This document shows positions 45,536 through 56,059 of a stretch of DNA of 64,000 nt, piece by piece. The position numbers and the translations under genes are program-made. The DNA is taken from positions 18,562,505 through 18,626,504 of the forward strand of contig JAJKFL010000427.1 in NCBI GenBank assembly GCA_021186555.1, in the 5' to 3' direction. The notes beneath the pieces are model-generated. The model was not told the origin of the DNA, searched no databases, and was given only the letters and a program-made list of their open reading frames with translations. Position 1 is the stretch's first letter. Each line of letters begins with the position of its first letter. Source of the DNA: Reticulitermes speratus. Lineage: Eukaryota > Arthropoda > Insecta > Blattodea > Rhinotermitidae.

Positions 45536-46069
45536 GCATTCTCCGAGTGAACCCATGCAGTAAGTAATAATAATAATAATAATAATAACTTTATACTATC
45601 AGTTGAGAAAGCGTTGTTAAACAACTCCAGATTCCTTGAACACAGAACATGTATCACACGGCCTTCGCCTGAATACAACAGAATGAGGGCTAAGATCTAT
45701 GACCTGAACGGGGTCCAAACTTTGGACCACTAGGATTGTGAATGGTTAAATTTAGTGTTGACAAACGTCAGCCAGTTTGTTGTAAATACGACATTTGCAA
45801 CTGAAATTTGAATTGTAAATGACAGTCTAAAGTGTTTGTCCAAGGACTTCTGTGCAAGCTACCAGCGTAATCGATGCGCGACGTGGTTCGTGTGCGTGCG
45901 TGCTTCGAATCGCGTGATGATTGCTAGTTGCGACGCAGTTAATGAAGCTGGACTGCAAAATAAAATGTTACCAGATCTACTTCAGTCCTTAATTCATTTT
46001 GTTTGGTTCAATCTTAAAATGTATTAATCTTTAACTGTGGGATGTCATGTTTATATTTGAATCTGCATT

Positions 46070-46370
46070 CTTGATGGAAGACCGTGTCATTACAATGGTT
46101 AAGGTTAAGTCTACCTTGTACCATTCCATTCCGGGTTCAATCCCGGGTCAGTCCATGTGGGATGTGTGGTGGACAAAGTGGCACTAGGACAGGTTTTCCC
46201 CCGAGTACTTCGGTTTTCCCCTGTCAATTTCATTCCACCGGTGCTCCATTACACGGAAAAACAGAAAAAAACACCTACTCATCATCTTCATCACAGGGTT
46301 GTACAATAAGTGTCAAGGCTGCGGTGCATCCGTAGCATCTGTGCGGGGCCCTTACCATAAAAAAGAAACC
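46070..46370 (+). repeat. SINE-B copy
   Basis: GGGTTCAATCCCGGGTCAG (B box), TGGTGGACAAAGTGGCACT, GAGTACTTCGGTTTTCCCC, CTCCATTACACGG, TCACAGGGTTG, GCGGGGCCCTT. The A-box end is diverged. Confidence 0.85.
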
Positions 46371-46812
46371 GGCGGGACCAGGGAAACATAAAAATACATC
46401 TCACTTCCGACTGGTAAGTTCTTTTGCATTTATCCGTGCCATCTTCAAGTAATGAATCTGGCTTGTCATAAGTATAGTGTCACCACGGCATTGAATGTCC
46501 TGGGTCGAGAACGAACGAGGCGGTTTGTCTGCCAAATATATCCAGTCAGTCCGGAGAGCTGATAGAGGTGGTCCTCCGGCTTGGAAGTTGAGGACAACTA
46601 TATAATCGTATTGTAGTTTTTACAGACCCCGCTGGGCTCTATTTCCCTTCACGTTCCGTGATTCAGACAGCCAACATTCCTTGCATCCCGTCAATTCCTC
46701 ACCTCGCTCACCTCAGCGTCAAATTAAACTTTAATACCTTATTTATCAACCCTGAAGGTGTCAATATGAAAAATTAAAAACTTTACTAGTTTTTCTGCTT
46801 GGTCCTAAACTT

Positions 46813-47080
46813 GATTGGAACTTCTTTTTTTTTTTCAATGGCCCAACAGCCCTAGGGGCTTAGGCCGCCTCATTTGTTCAAGGCTTCACGATCACACTTT
46901 AGACACACCACAGTCGGTAGGACTCCTCTGCACGAGTGACCGGCTCGTAGCAGAGACCTCTACCTGACAACACACAACACTCGCAAGAGACAGACATCCA
47001 TGCCCTCGGCAGAATTCGAACCTACAATCGCAGTAAGCGAGCGGCCGCAGACCCATTCCTTAGACCGCGCGATTGGAACC
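46813..47080 (-). repeat. SINE-C copy with target duplication
   Basis: GATTGGAAC at 46813-46821 and 47071-47079 flanks an element reading from GCGCGGTCTAAGGAATGGG on the minus strand to the A run. The B box complement is AATTCGAACCTACAA. Confidence 0.85.
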
Positions 47081-47159
47081 TTTACCCCTGTACTTTATAG
47101 AGGTTTCTTTAATCCTTGTCTGAGGTTTCGAGGCTGTGACGGCTGTATGTATTAAGATT

Positions 47160-47310
47160 GGAATCTTGTTGAGTATTACGCGGTTACAAACCTTTCTGAT
47201 TAAACTAATGCTTCCATCTTCAAGGTACGATGTGATGGAGGCAGCAGGTTTCTCCCTAATATTTGTGCCCATTTACCAAACTATACGGCGTTATGTTTTA
47301 TAAGATCAAT
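47160..47310. repeat. Hammerhead-family inverted-repeat element, decayed
   Basis: GCTTCCATCTTCAAGG, GTGATGGAGGCAGCAGGTTT, CATTTACCAAACTATACGG are in the order seen at 55733. The core retains CUUGAAGA on the minus strand but lacks GAAA. Confidence 0.6.
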
Positions 47311-47439
47311 AGCTTAAATTTTTTAAGCTATAATTATGGGCCATTGTATAAACACAAAGCGAGTACTGGCAGGCAGATCGGCTGTTACAGATGTAACTTG
47401 TTTGTTTCCTCTAAGGTTTCAGCCTTTCACAGCAGATGT

Positions 47440-48309
47440 TCCTGAGATGGTAGTCTTCTGGGTTATTATACTGTGATATGCCTGAGGTGGTAGTCTTCTG
47501 GATTATTATACTGTGATGTTCCTGAGATGGTAATATTCTGGGTTATTACATTTTGGTGTTTCTGGGATGGCAGTCTTCTAGATTATTACACTGTGATGTT
47601 CCTGAGATGGTGGTCTTATTGGTTATTACACTGTGGTGTTTCTGAGATGGTAGTCTTCTCGGTTATTACACTGTGATATTTCTGAGATGGTGGTCTTATT
47701 GGTTATTACACTGTGGTGTTTCTGAGATGGTAGTCTTCTGGGTTATTACACTGTGATATTTCTGAGATGGTAGTCTTCTAGGTTATTACACTGTGATATT
47801 TCTGAGATGGTAGTCTTCTGGGTTATTACACTGTGGTGTTTCTGAGATGGTAGTCTTCTGGGTTATTACACTGTGATATTTCTGAGATGGTAGTCTTCTG
47901 GGTTATTACACTGTGATATTTCTGAGATGGTAGTCTTCTGGGTTATTACACTGTGATATTTCTGAGATGGTGGTCTTATTGGTTATTACACTGTGGTGTT
48001 TCTGAGATGGTAATCTTCTGGGTTATTACACTGTGATGTTCCTGAGATGGTAGTCTTCTGGGTTATTACACTGTGATATTTCTGAGATGGTGGTCTTATT
48101 GGTTATTACACTGTGGTGTTTCTGAGATGGTAGTCTTCTGGGTCATTACACTGTGATATTTCTGAGATGGTGGTCTTATTGGTTATTACGCTGTGGTGTT
48201 TCTGAGATGGTAGTCTTCTGGGTTATTACACTGTGAGTTTCCTGAGATGGTATTTTTCTGGGTTATACTGTGATGTTTCTGAGATGTTGGTCTTCTGGGT
48301 TATTACACT
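47440..48309. repeat. Minisatellite, 40-bp unit, about 21 copies
   Basis: The unit is GGTTATTACACTGTGATATT followed by TCTGAGATGGTAGTCTTCTG. Two variants, GATATT...TAGTCTTCTG and GGTGTT...GGTCTTATT, alternate in patches. Most units are over 90% alike, so the array is recent. GTCTTCTGGGTTATTACAC resembles the end block of the hammerhead-family elements in reverse (GTGTTATAACCCAGAAGAC). Confidence 0.95.
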
Positions 48310-49308
48310 CTGTAGGACAGTGGTGAGCAACCTTTTGGACACGAGGGCCAAATTAAGAGAAAATTTTTTCGCGCTACATTTTAAATAATACCTACATTTT
48401 TCACTTATGTATCTTTAATGATAATAACCAGTCGTCAGCAATGCCAATATTTGGGCGGTACAACTTATTTGAAATTAATGTTTAAAAAATTTAATTAATC
48501 GTACACAATTTGACACCATCTTATGTCATATGCCCTGAATTGTGTCTCATCATAATAAATCCTGACTAAAATGAACTGAGTGCACAAAACTAATCTTATT
48601 TGCTTGTCACTTGTCCCTTATCTTGCACTTGTTTATTTACTGTTCACCGCTGTTCAAGACAAAATACGTTCAGTGACGTAACTGACACTGCACACTAGTC
48701 AGTAAGACCTTAATATCTGGTGATATGTGAGAAGTTGCAACACGAAGACACGCTTATAATCTTTCATCGTCGAGTCGATCTCTATATTGATTCTTTACAA
48801 TATTCATCTTTGAAAGAACTGCTCACAAGTATAAGTACTTCCAAAAACGATTATCGTCTGTTGTGCATGGGTACTGAGCGTAGGAAATTTGTCACGACGT
48901 ACATAGAGATTATAGAAGTGTAGAAGCGTAGTATAACGACATTTACTGTTCATGTTTTGGTTGTACTGTAAATCTGTAATCTCCAATTGAAATTCGTCTG
49001 GAACAATTTTGATATTTACGTCGAATTGTGATGACAACAAACTGGAAGTAGCCTCATGTTTTCTAAAGTGTTGGAACTTAGAGCTAAAATCTTGTCGAGG
49101 AACCTGAATTATGCCAACAATCAACACATTTCTTATTGTCAGTATGTTTGTTGTAGTGTCAACAATAGAACGTAATTCTGAATAACATTTTTGTACGAAT
49201 GCGAATAAAATGATTATTCGTCAATTTTTTTTTCGTGTTTCTGAAACTAGATCTCGGGCCGCATTGCGAAGGTAGAAGGGTCGCATTTTGCTCAACGCTG
49301 GTGTAGGA
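48310..49308 (-). mobile_element. hAT-type DNA transposon relic, 983 bp
   Basis: CTGTAGGA (48310-48317) and GTGTAGGA (49301-49308) form an 8-bp target duplication with one mismatch. Ends are CAGTGGTGAGCAACCTTTTG and CAGCGTTGAGCAAAATGCG inverted, with the AGGGCC / GGGCCGCA subterminal motif typical of hAT-Charlie-like elements. The minus strand holds a transposase C-terminus. Confidence 0.85.
48804..49127 (-). pseudogene. hAT transposase C-terminal remnant (GTF2IRD2/ZMYM-like)
   Basis: Reads FSSKFQHFRKHEATSSLLSS, FDVNIKIVPDEFQLEITDLQ, LLHFYNLYVRRDKFPTLSTH and FGSTYTCEQFF, the hAT dimerisation region seen in GTF2IRD2/SCAN-domain-type proteins. N-terminal zinc finger and catalytic region are gone. 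A stop follows CEQFFQR. Confidence 0.85.
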
Positions 49309-49380
49309 TAAGAAGTTTGCTCCGACTTTCCTCCGAAACTTCGGAACAAACTTATTAACCTACACGGTGTAATACCATAC
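49301..49380. repeat. Remaining arm of a hammerhead-family element
   Basis: TCCTCCGAAACTTCGGAAC, TTAACCTACACGGTGTAATACC continues on the far side of the hAT insertion, suggesting that minisatellite and hAT both lie within one inverted-repeat element. Confidence 0.5.
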
Positions 49381-49919
49381 AATAGTACTATTTGTGTAAA
49401 ATAATACGAAATTCATTTGGTGCTCCTACCATTATGCATGGTAGCCATGGCTTTTAGAGCGGTAGAGTTTTTGGATGTGATTTGAGTCCTCGTTTGCTGC
49501 TTATCATAGCATTAGTAAACTTGTAATTGGATGCCAGTCCATTAAACGTCCGGCTACTAGGCCTATTCAAGTAAGTTATGGTGTTGACAAGGACAACAGC
49601 CATATCTGGAACGAAGAACTCGTACTTTATTACTCACATACACCGTAATAAAGTGATGATGTCAGAATCTACTTGAAACCCAAGAATTACTCGGTTGTGA
49701 TACAAATCCTAGTGGCTGTATGGATAAGCACAACGTAAGGTTATTACCCAGTGTATTCTGTTTACGTAAGTCTGTCAGTAGCTCGAACTACATTCTGTTT
49801 GTAAAGCAAATGTATATTTCATCCAGATAGGTCTCCGCGATGTCCAGATCCTACTGCGTGTGGTTTATTTTCGTGGAGTTGTGCCAAAGAGATAGTTGCC
49901 GACCAAAACCAAGAACACA
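49381..49919. other. Unassigned intergenic sequence
   Basis: No gene or repeat recognised. Confidence 0.35.
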
Positions 49920-49921
49920 AT

Positions 49922-50218
49922 GTAGGGCCGTGCCATGGCTTAGGCGGGTCGGAGGCCCGGGCTCGATCCTAGGTCGGTCCATGTGGGATTCGTGGTGGAC
50001 AAAGTGGCACTGGGACAGGTTTTTCCCCGATTACTTCGGTTTTCCCCTGTCAATTTCATTCCACCGGTGCTCCATTACTTGGAAAAATGAAAAAAAAAAC
50101 TGATCGTCTTTCTCTTCACCTTAATCACAGGGTTGCATAATAAACCTTAAGGCTGCGATGCGTCCGTAGCTTCTGCTGCGGGGCCCTTCTCCGCAAAAAT
50201 AAAAAAATAAAAAAAAAA
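49922..50218 (+). repeat. SINE-B copy
   Basis: GGGCCGTGCCATGGCTTAGG, TCGATCCTAGGTCGGTCC (B-box region), GTGGACAAAGTGGCACTGG, CCACCGGTGCTCCATTACTT, an internal A run, CTGCTGCGGGGCCC, and an A-rich tail. Confidence 0.9.
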
Positions 50219-51029
50219 CAATATGGACTGGAACAATAAATTCGTTATCCTTTTTCTCCGCTGCTTTTTACTTCTTAATGTAAAGTATTGAGTGTGTGTG
50301 TCTTCTAGGTTGCAGAAGGATCCACAGGCTTCCGTGTCCTGTATTGAAATATGATACTACATAGTATTTTATCGGCTTTAATATTGTTCAATAATTATAG
50401 CAATGTGACATTCCATTTAGGAGATACAACCATTTGAGTTTACGTATTTAATTTACAATCACCCCGTCTATAGTAATAAATGGTGGGCTGATTACTGATT
50501 AATGTATTAGAAATGATGTGAATGGAGTGGCAAGAATGTAAATTATATATATCAGTTTTTGAAAGAAATTATATTCCAACTAATTTACACTCTTTTCAGA
50601 CGTTACACATAAACGCTGCATTGAAACAAAAGAATGTTCGTTTGCTCATGGCTTTTTCCAGGCGTACAATTTGGCTAAACAGATCGCAATGACAGATAAG
50701 TCGTTGCGCAGTTTCTCAGTTTTTGTAAATGTTGCTGTAAAACATTTTACGAGATCAGATAGAATCAATTATGAAACAACAGGCATTAAATATTATGGGT
50801 GTGTGTATTCTTGCCTCAGTTACCTGGCATGCAAAGCGCATGCGCCGTATTGTATTGTCATCTGTGTCCTGTCTGGCTCTATCATATTTTTCCATCTCCT
50901 AAACGGCACCATTTTCGGAAAAAGGTTATTGAAAATAAAATGTGTTTTGATTTTCTCTATAACGTTTGTTTGAAACATTTCTCATTCTAAGAAGAATTCA
51001 GCGAGATATCATCATACTTGTACATAGGT
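50219..51029. other. Unassigned intergenic sequence
   Basis: A 100-codon plus-strand frame (50671-50973) shows no recognisable family; not called. Confidence 0.35.
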
Positions 51030-51205
51030 CTTCGTGTAAAATACCGGTTATTCTTGTCAGACTTCACTCAAACTTGAATTTTCTCAACAGATTTTCGAAA
51101 AATCCTCAAATCCTTGTAGTAGGAGCGGAGTTGTTCCACGCGGATGGACGGACAGATAGACATGAAGCAAACAGTCGCTTTTCCCAATTCTGCAAACGCG
51201 CCTAA
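51030..51205 (+). repeat. Dispersed repeat F, copy 1
   Basis: GTCTTCGTGTAAAATACCGG, TGAATTTTCTCAACAGATTT, GGATGGACGGACAGATAGAC, ATGAAGCAAACAG, AATTCTGCAAACGCGCCTAA. It aligns along its length with 51989-52200. Confidence 0.7.
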
Positions 51206-51988
51206 CAAGAGATAAAATACATTAGACCATAATCCCATTCTTCCTATGCGAAAGGGCAGCATTGTCTGTGCTAAATGGGACAACTGCTAAGCTTATAAGC
51301 GTCGGTGGTAGATGAAGGAAACACGAGTATGGAGCGATGGTGGAATGGTACTGACAGAGCAAAAGCTGTTAAGTAAATATTTATCTTTGGCCAAACCATG
51401 TGTGCACTCACAACATTCCCCAAAACATCTTAGTCTGGTCTGTCTTTAGTTCACAAACCTCTCTCGCCTTCTACGCAAACACAACTATCCTGCCGATGTT
51501 CGTTCATTGCAGCTACCAGCTGCTCTTGTACCCCTTGAGGTACGGCAATTTCTCCTGCATCGCAGAGCTGCGTGTGGTATGTACGTATTTGATTTTTCAG
51601 GCGATATTTTTTGCCGGTTATCGAGCTTGTCGAGACATGTTCTAACGAGAAGGTACAATTCTGCTGACCTTTTCATGTATGTACTCGTACGTCTGTTCGT
51701 GCTTGCTGCTTCATAAGCAGATAACAGGTTGTTCAGGCGCCTGGGATTTATGTAAATAATGTTTAACAAGGTAGGGAATGTACGTATAAGATAAAATTGT
51801 GGCCCGTTTGCGTAACCATTGTTGCCATTTAAACGCAACAATGCATTCATTTTATTGTTGACTTACATATATATCTCTGTCAAGAGTGTGATGAATGTTT
51901 AAATCTTTGTCATGGAAGCGCAACTATGCGTTCTTTGTATTGTTGCACTAGTATAATGTCGTTGCCAAAAATATGAAACATACATTGG

Positions 51989-52200
51989 CCTTCGTGTAAA
52001 GTGCCGGATATTTTTTGTTCGACTTTAACCAAATTTGGATTTTCTGGACAGATTTTCGCCGAAATCCCCGTATCAAATTTCACGGAAGTCGGTCCGGTGG
52101 GGGCTACACTGTTACGTGCGGACAGACAGAAGACGGACGGACAGACGCCATGAAGCTAATAGGCGGTTTTCGTGACTTATGCGAATGCGTCTAAAATCTC
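51989..52200 (+). repeat. Dispersed repeat F, copy 2
   Basis: GGCCTTCGTGTAAAGTGCCG, GGATTTTCTGGACAGATTTT, GACGGACGGACAGACGCCAT, GCGAATGCGTCTAA. Same block order as copy 1 with about a quarter of positions changed. Possibly the 3' end of a larger element. Confidence 0.7.
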
Positions 52201-52361
52201 GGCTGCAACCTCCCGTAAGTTCTGTCCATATGCATTACAGAGGTCAATCAGTTAGTGCCGTTTACAGAAATAATCGCCTTTTGTTATGAGAATTATACTG
52301 TAAGTGAAATAACTCTCTTCGCAAAATGCGGTGTTTCTGAATGTGAATGTGAATGAAAAAC

Positions 52362-52622
52362 CATAAAGATAAAGGTAAAGTTATCCCCGTTCAGACCCTG
52401 AAGGCATATAGGGAGAGTGGAGGTATAGCCCCACTCTTTCTTAGCTTCGGCATTAGTCAGCTACGCACCCCTGCCGCTTTGCCCCGGCAAAGAACCCCTA
52501 TACCCAGAGCCGATCTGGATGTTTCAGAGATTACAAAAATCTCTTGCCCCACCCGTGATTCGAACCCGTAGCCAAGTCACTATATACTGACTGAACTACC
52601 CCGACTCTCGTCATTGCATGTT
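52362..52622 (-). repeat. SINE-A copy, diverged
   Basis: AGGCATATAGGGAGAGTGG, CTTCGGCATTAGTC, GATTCGAACCCGTAG (B box) and ACTGACTGAACTACCCC (A box) on the minus strand. Confidence 0.8.
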
Positions 52623-53024
52623 AAAGAGTTACATTTAATTTACAAAGCCGTGTTACGCCCATGTTTATTGCCATAAGATATTAATGTAAAACTGACATTA
52701 TGCGTGAACATAACAACATTGTAAGGCGCACAAGTAGGCTGGTGGAAAACTCCACGCTTTCTACAATTCTGTATACCTAGAGGCAGAGTAGTCAGCTTCT
52801 CACTCCAACCGACATACAAGCCAATAAACAACTGCCTATGTACATTACACAGTATGTAATGTGGGACTTTGTTCTGTCTGGACATAGTGTGGAAGGGAAA
52901 CATGTCTGCCTCAGCCCGGATTAGAACCCTGACAGTCCACTGAGCTGTCAATGAATGTGGGGCAGAATAGACAGAATTTATGGGCCGATGATAAAGTGTA
53001 AGACTGCTGTGGAGAGCTGGGTAA

Positions 53025-53170
53025 ACACACCTTGTATTTAGGTGGTTACGAGGGTTTCGGAGGATCATACACCCTCCATTTTCAATGTATCAAGGAGGAT
53101 GGACGCCATGTTTCTCCGAAATGTTTGTGCCAACCTAACAGACTACACTGTGTGTTAGCCCAGATAAACA
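53025..53170. repeat. Hammerhead-family inverted-repeat element, decayed
   Basis: GTGGTTACGAGGGTTTCGG, ACCCTCCATTTTCAATG / AAGGAGGATGG, CATGTTTCTCCGAAATG, ACTACACTGTGTGTTAGCCC. GAAA is retained, CUGAAGA lost. Confidence 0.6.
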
Positions 53171-53589
53171 GAGCCTGATTTTTAAAATACCCCATTGGTT
53201 CACGAAATTACGTATATTTTCGCAATAAGTATGGACAGCCCTTAGTCTTACTACAAGGTTAGTTACATCGATTTCGGAGTTCATCAATTGAGTCCGTCTT
53301 TTGTTATCACTTCGTCGATTGTCAAGCTCTGTTGTGAAGTCTGCGGTAAATAGCTTCATTGTTCTACTTTTGTCAATGCTTTATCGAGTTTCTGTCGGTG
53401 TGAAGAGTCACACACATCCTGTCAACGACCTATTGAACGCGTACATTCTTTTATGAGTGAGTGGGTGGGTGTGTGGGCTGAAACTTTTTGTTAGAATGCT
53501 GCAGTGTTACAAGGGTCTAACTGTGTCATGTTAATACATGTACTCGTACAAGTATGCCCGTACTTCGCTTGAATATGATTTATGTCCTT

Positions 53590-54320
53590 GTCAGTTACGT
53601 ATAACACAGTAGCTAGAACTTTGGAGAAGGAATAACACTCACAGTTAGAAATTATAGGATATTATACTCTTATAGTAGCTAGAAATTTGGAGAAGGAATA
53701 ACACTTACATTTCGAAATTAAAATATATTATACAGTGGCTAGAACTTTGGAGACGGAATGACACTCACAGTTAGAAATTATAGGATATTATATAGTAGCT
53801 AGAACTTTGGAGAAGGAATAACACTTACATATAGAAACTAAAGTATATTATACAGTGGCTAGAACTTTGGAGAAGGAATAACACTCACAGTTACAAATTA
53901 TAGGATATTGTACTCTTATAGTAGCTAGAAATTTGGAGAAGGAATAACACATTTCGAAATTAAAGTATATTATACAGTAGCTAGAACTTTGGAGAAGGAA
54001 TAACACTTACATATAGAAACTAAAGTATATTATACAGTGGTTAGAACTTTGGAGAAGGTATAACACTCTCAGTTACAAATTATAGGATATTATATAGTAG
54101 CTAGAACTTTGGAGAAGGAATAACACTTACATTTAGAAATTAAAGTATATTATACAGTTGATAGAACTTTGGAGAAGGAAAAACACTCACAGTTATAAAT
54201 TACAGTATGTTATACAGTAGCTAGACCTTTGGAGGAGGAATAACACTGACGGTTAGAAATTATAGTATGTTATACAGTAGCTAGAAGGAATAACACTCAC
54301 ATTAAGAAATTAAAATATTA
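53590..54320. repeat. Minisatellite, about 60-bp unit with 120-bp higher-order pattern
   Basis: The unit includes GTAGCTAGAACTTTGGAGAA, GGAATAACACTCACAG, TTAGAAATTATAGGATATTA. Alternate units carry ACTTACAT...AAAGTATATTATACAG instead, so pairs of units repeat together. About twelve units. Confidence 0.92.
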
Positions 54321-54694
54321 GTTGAAAAAGTGTTTGGGAATGAGAAATAAAATCACACCAAAAAAATTCTACAGCAGTACTTACACTCATTTCCAAAACT
54401 GATATCTATACGGAATTAATTTAATAATGTCACTGAGGGTTCTGTCGAATGCCACATATTCTAAGTCACTTCCCCAAGCTTTACGTCTGCGGTATGAAAC
54501 AGGAAAAAATACAAGGACGTAACATTGGTATTTATAATAAATGTGTGTAAGTAGTGACTTTATGGTCTTTTATGTTTCGAAACATTTATTACAAAGTCGT
54601 CGGTGATGCTGAAACAATGTTAAGTGAACGTTTTATCGCAGAAAACGTTCAAACAAATTGAAACGAACTTTTATCACATTTATTTATTACTAAC

Positions 54695-54978
54695 CTGTCT
54701 TAACTAAGGCCGTGCCATGGCTCAGGCGGTTAGTCGCTGGCCTCTCACCACGGAGGCCCGAGTTCAATCCCGGGTCAGTCCATTTGGGATTTATGGTGGA
54801 CAAAGTGGCACTGGGACAGGGTTTTCCCCGAGTACTTCGGTTTTCCACTGGTGCTCCATTACACGGAAAAAGGAAAAAACTAATCATCTTCATCACAGGG
54901 TTGCACAATAGGCCTCAAGGCTGCGGTGCGTCCGTAGCATTTACTGCGGGGCCCTTCACAAAAAAACTGTCTTAACTA
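54695..54978 (+). repeat. SINE-B copy with 12-bp target duplication
   Basis: CTGTCTTAACTA at 54695-54706 and 54967-54978 flanks the SINE, which runs AGGCCGTGCCATGGCTCAGG, GTTCAATCCCGGGTC (B box), to GCGGGGCCCTTCACAAAAA. A short internal deletion removes the CTGTCAATTTC block. Confidence 0.92.
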
Positions 54979-55021
54979 TACTTACTGTTAATTGTTTGTG
55001 ACTTCTGTAATTAGCCTTAAT

Positions 55022-55312
55022 AAGCTGTTCCTGTCCACAGCATTAAGGCATATAGGGGGAGTAAGGTACAGCTTCACTCATTCTTAACCTCGGCACTAGG
55101 TGGAAGTGTGTGGTCAGTTTCACGCCCCGACCGCTTTACCGTCGGGAAAGCACTACCGGCACCCATTGAGTAGCAAGGTGGGTGGGACCCAGAGACTGTC
55201 TGGACGTTTTGGAGAAGAAAACAATCTCTTTCCCCTACCGGTATTCGAACCCCAGCCCATTCAGCTCGTAGCATAATCTCCATACTGAGCACGATATTCC
55301 GGCTCCCCAGTT
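55022..55312 (-). repeat. SINE-A copy
   Basis: TTAAGGCATATAGGGGGAG, CCTCGGCACTAGGTGG, CCGACCGCTTTACC, ATTCGAACCCCAG on the minus strand. Confidence 0.85.
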
Positions 55313-55419
55313 AGCATTAATAATGGAATTAAAATTATAGTACCCACAGTTTTGTCTTTTTCTTCTCTGATGTCTTTACTCCAAGAACCTACGAAAGTAA
55401 CTGGTAAACAAGTTGACTC

Positions 55420-55612
55420 ACGTGATGATACGCGATTCGCATCCGGTCGGGCCACCGACTATCCTGATTGAGATCGTAGACAGGAAAATGACGGAATAGT
55501 ACCTTAAATCGGCCACCACCGCTTTATGGGCATACATAATTATCCTTTCACTGTCTGTGACACAGTCAGATAGTGAAGCCGTTAAATAAACCGTAAACCA
55601 GTAAATGAACAA
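55420..55612 (+). repeat. SINE-D copy
   Basis: GCGATTCGCATCCGGTCGGG, GACGGAATAGTACCTTAAAT, CGGCCACCACCGC, ending GCCGTTAAATAAACCGTAAA. Confidence 0.75.
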
Positions 55613-55732
55613 AACCAAATGAAAAGCACTCAGCTGTCTATCAACAATGGTCGCAGCGTGTCTGTGTATATTACAAGAGAGAGGTCGAGAGAATTGCTAC
55701 ATTTGAGTCTTTTATCCAGATAAATATTAAGA

Positions 55733-55910
55733 CTGTAGTCTTCTGCAGTGGTACAGGGTTCAGTTTTTTAAGTAGGTACCACCGTTTCAGAGGAACTTAA
55801 TTCCTCTATCTTCAGGACATAAAACAGTGTAGAGATTATTTGTCTACCTCGAAGAAGGAAGCAGCATATTCTTCCGAAAATTTGGTACCTATCTACAAAA
55901 CTACACGGTA
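55733..55910. repeat. Hammerhead-family inverted-repeat element
   Basis: AGTAGGTACCACCGTTTCAG, TCCTCTATCTTCAGG on the left; GAAGAAGGAAGCAGC, TCTTCCGAAAATTTGGTACC, TATCTACAAAACTACACGG on the right. The right core is CUCGAAGA, GGAAG...CUUCC, GAAA. Confidence 0.7.
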
Positions 55911-55924
55911 AACTTGATATGTGA

Positions 55925-56059
55925 TAAACACTTGTTAACCAACAGTTGCACTATTAAAGTAGATTGTCACTTAAAATCACTAAAAATGCCCCGGGCATTT
56001 TTAGTGATTTTAAGTGACAATCTACTTTGATAGTGCAACTGTTGGTTAATAAGTGTTTA
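55925..56059. repeat. 67-bp-arm perfect-type hairpin
   Basis: Arms 55925-55991 and 55993-56059 are complementary with one or two mismatches around a one-base centre in ATGCCCCGGGCAT. There is effectively no loop. A partial direct repeat (CACGGTAAAC then TTTGATATGTGAT) occurs on both sides. Confidence 0.95.
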
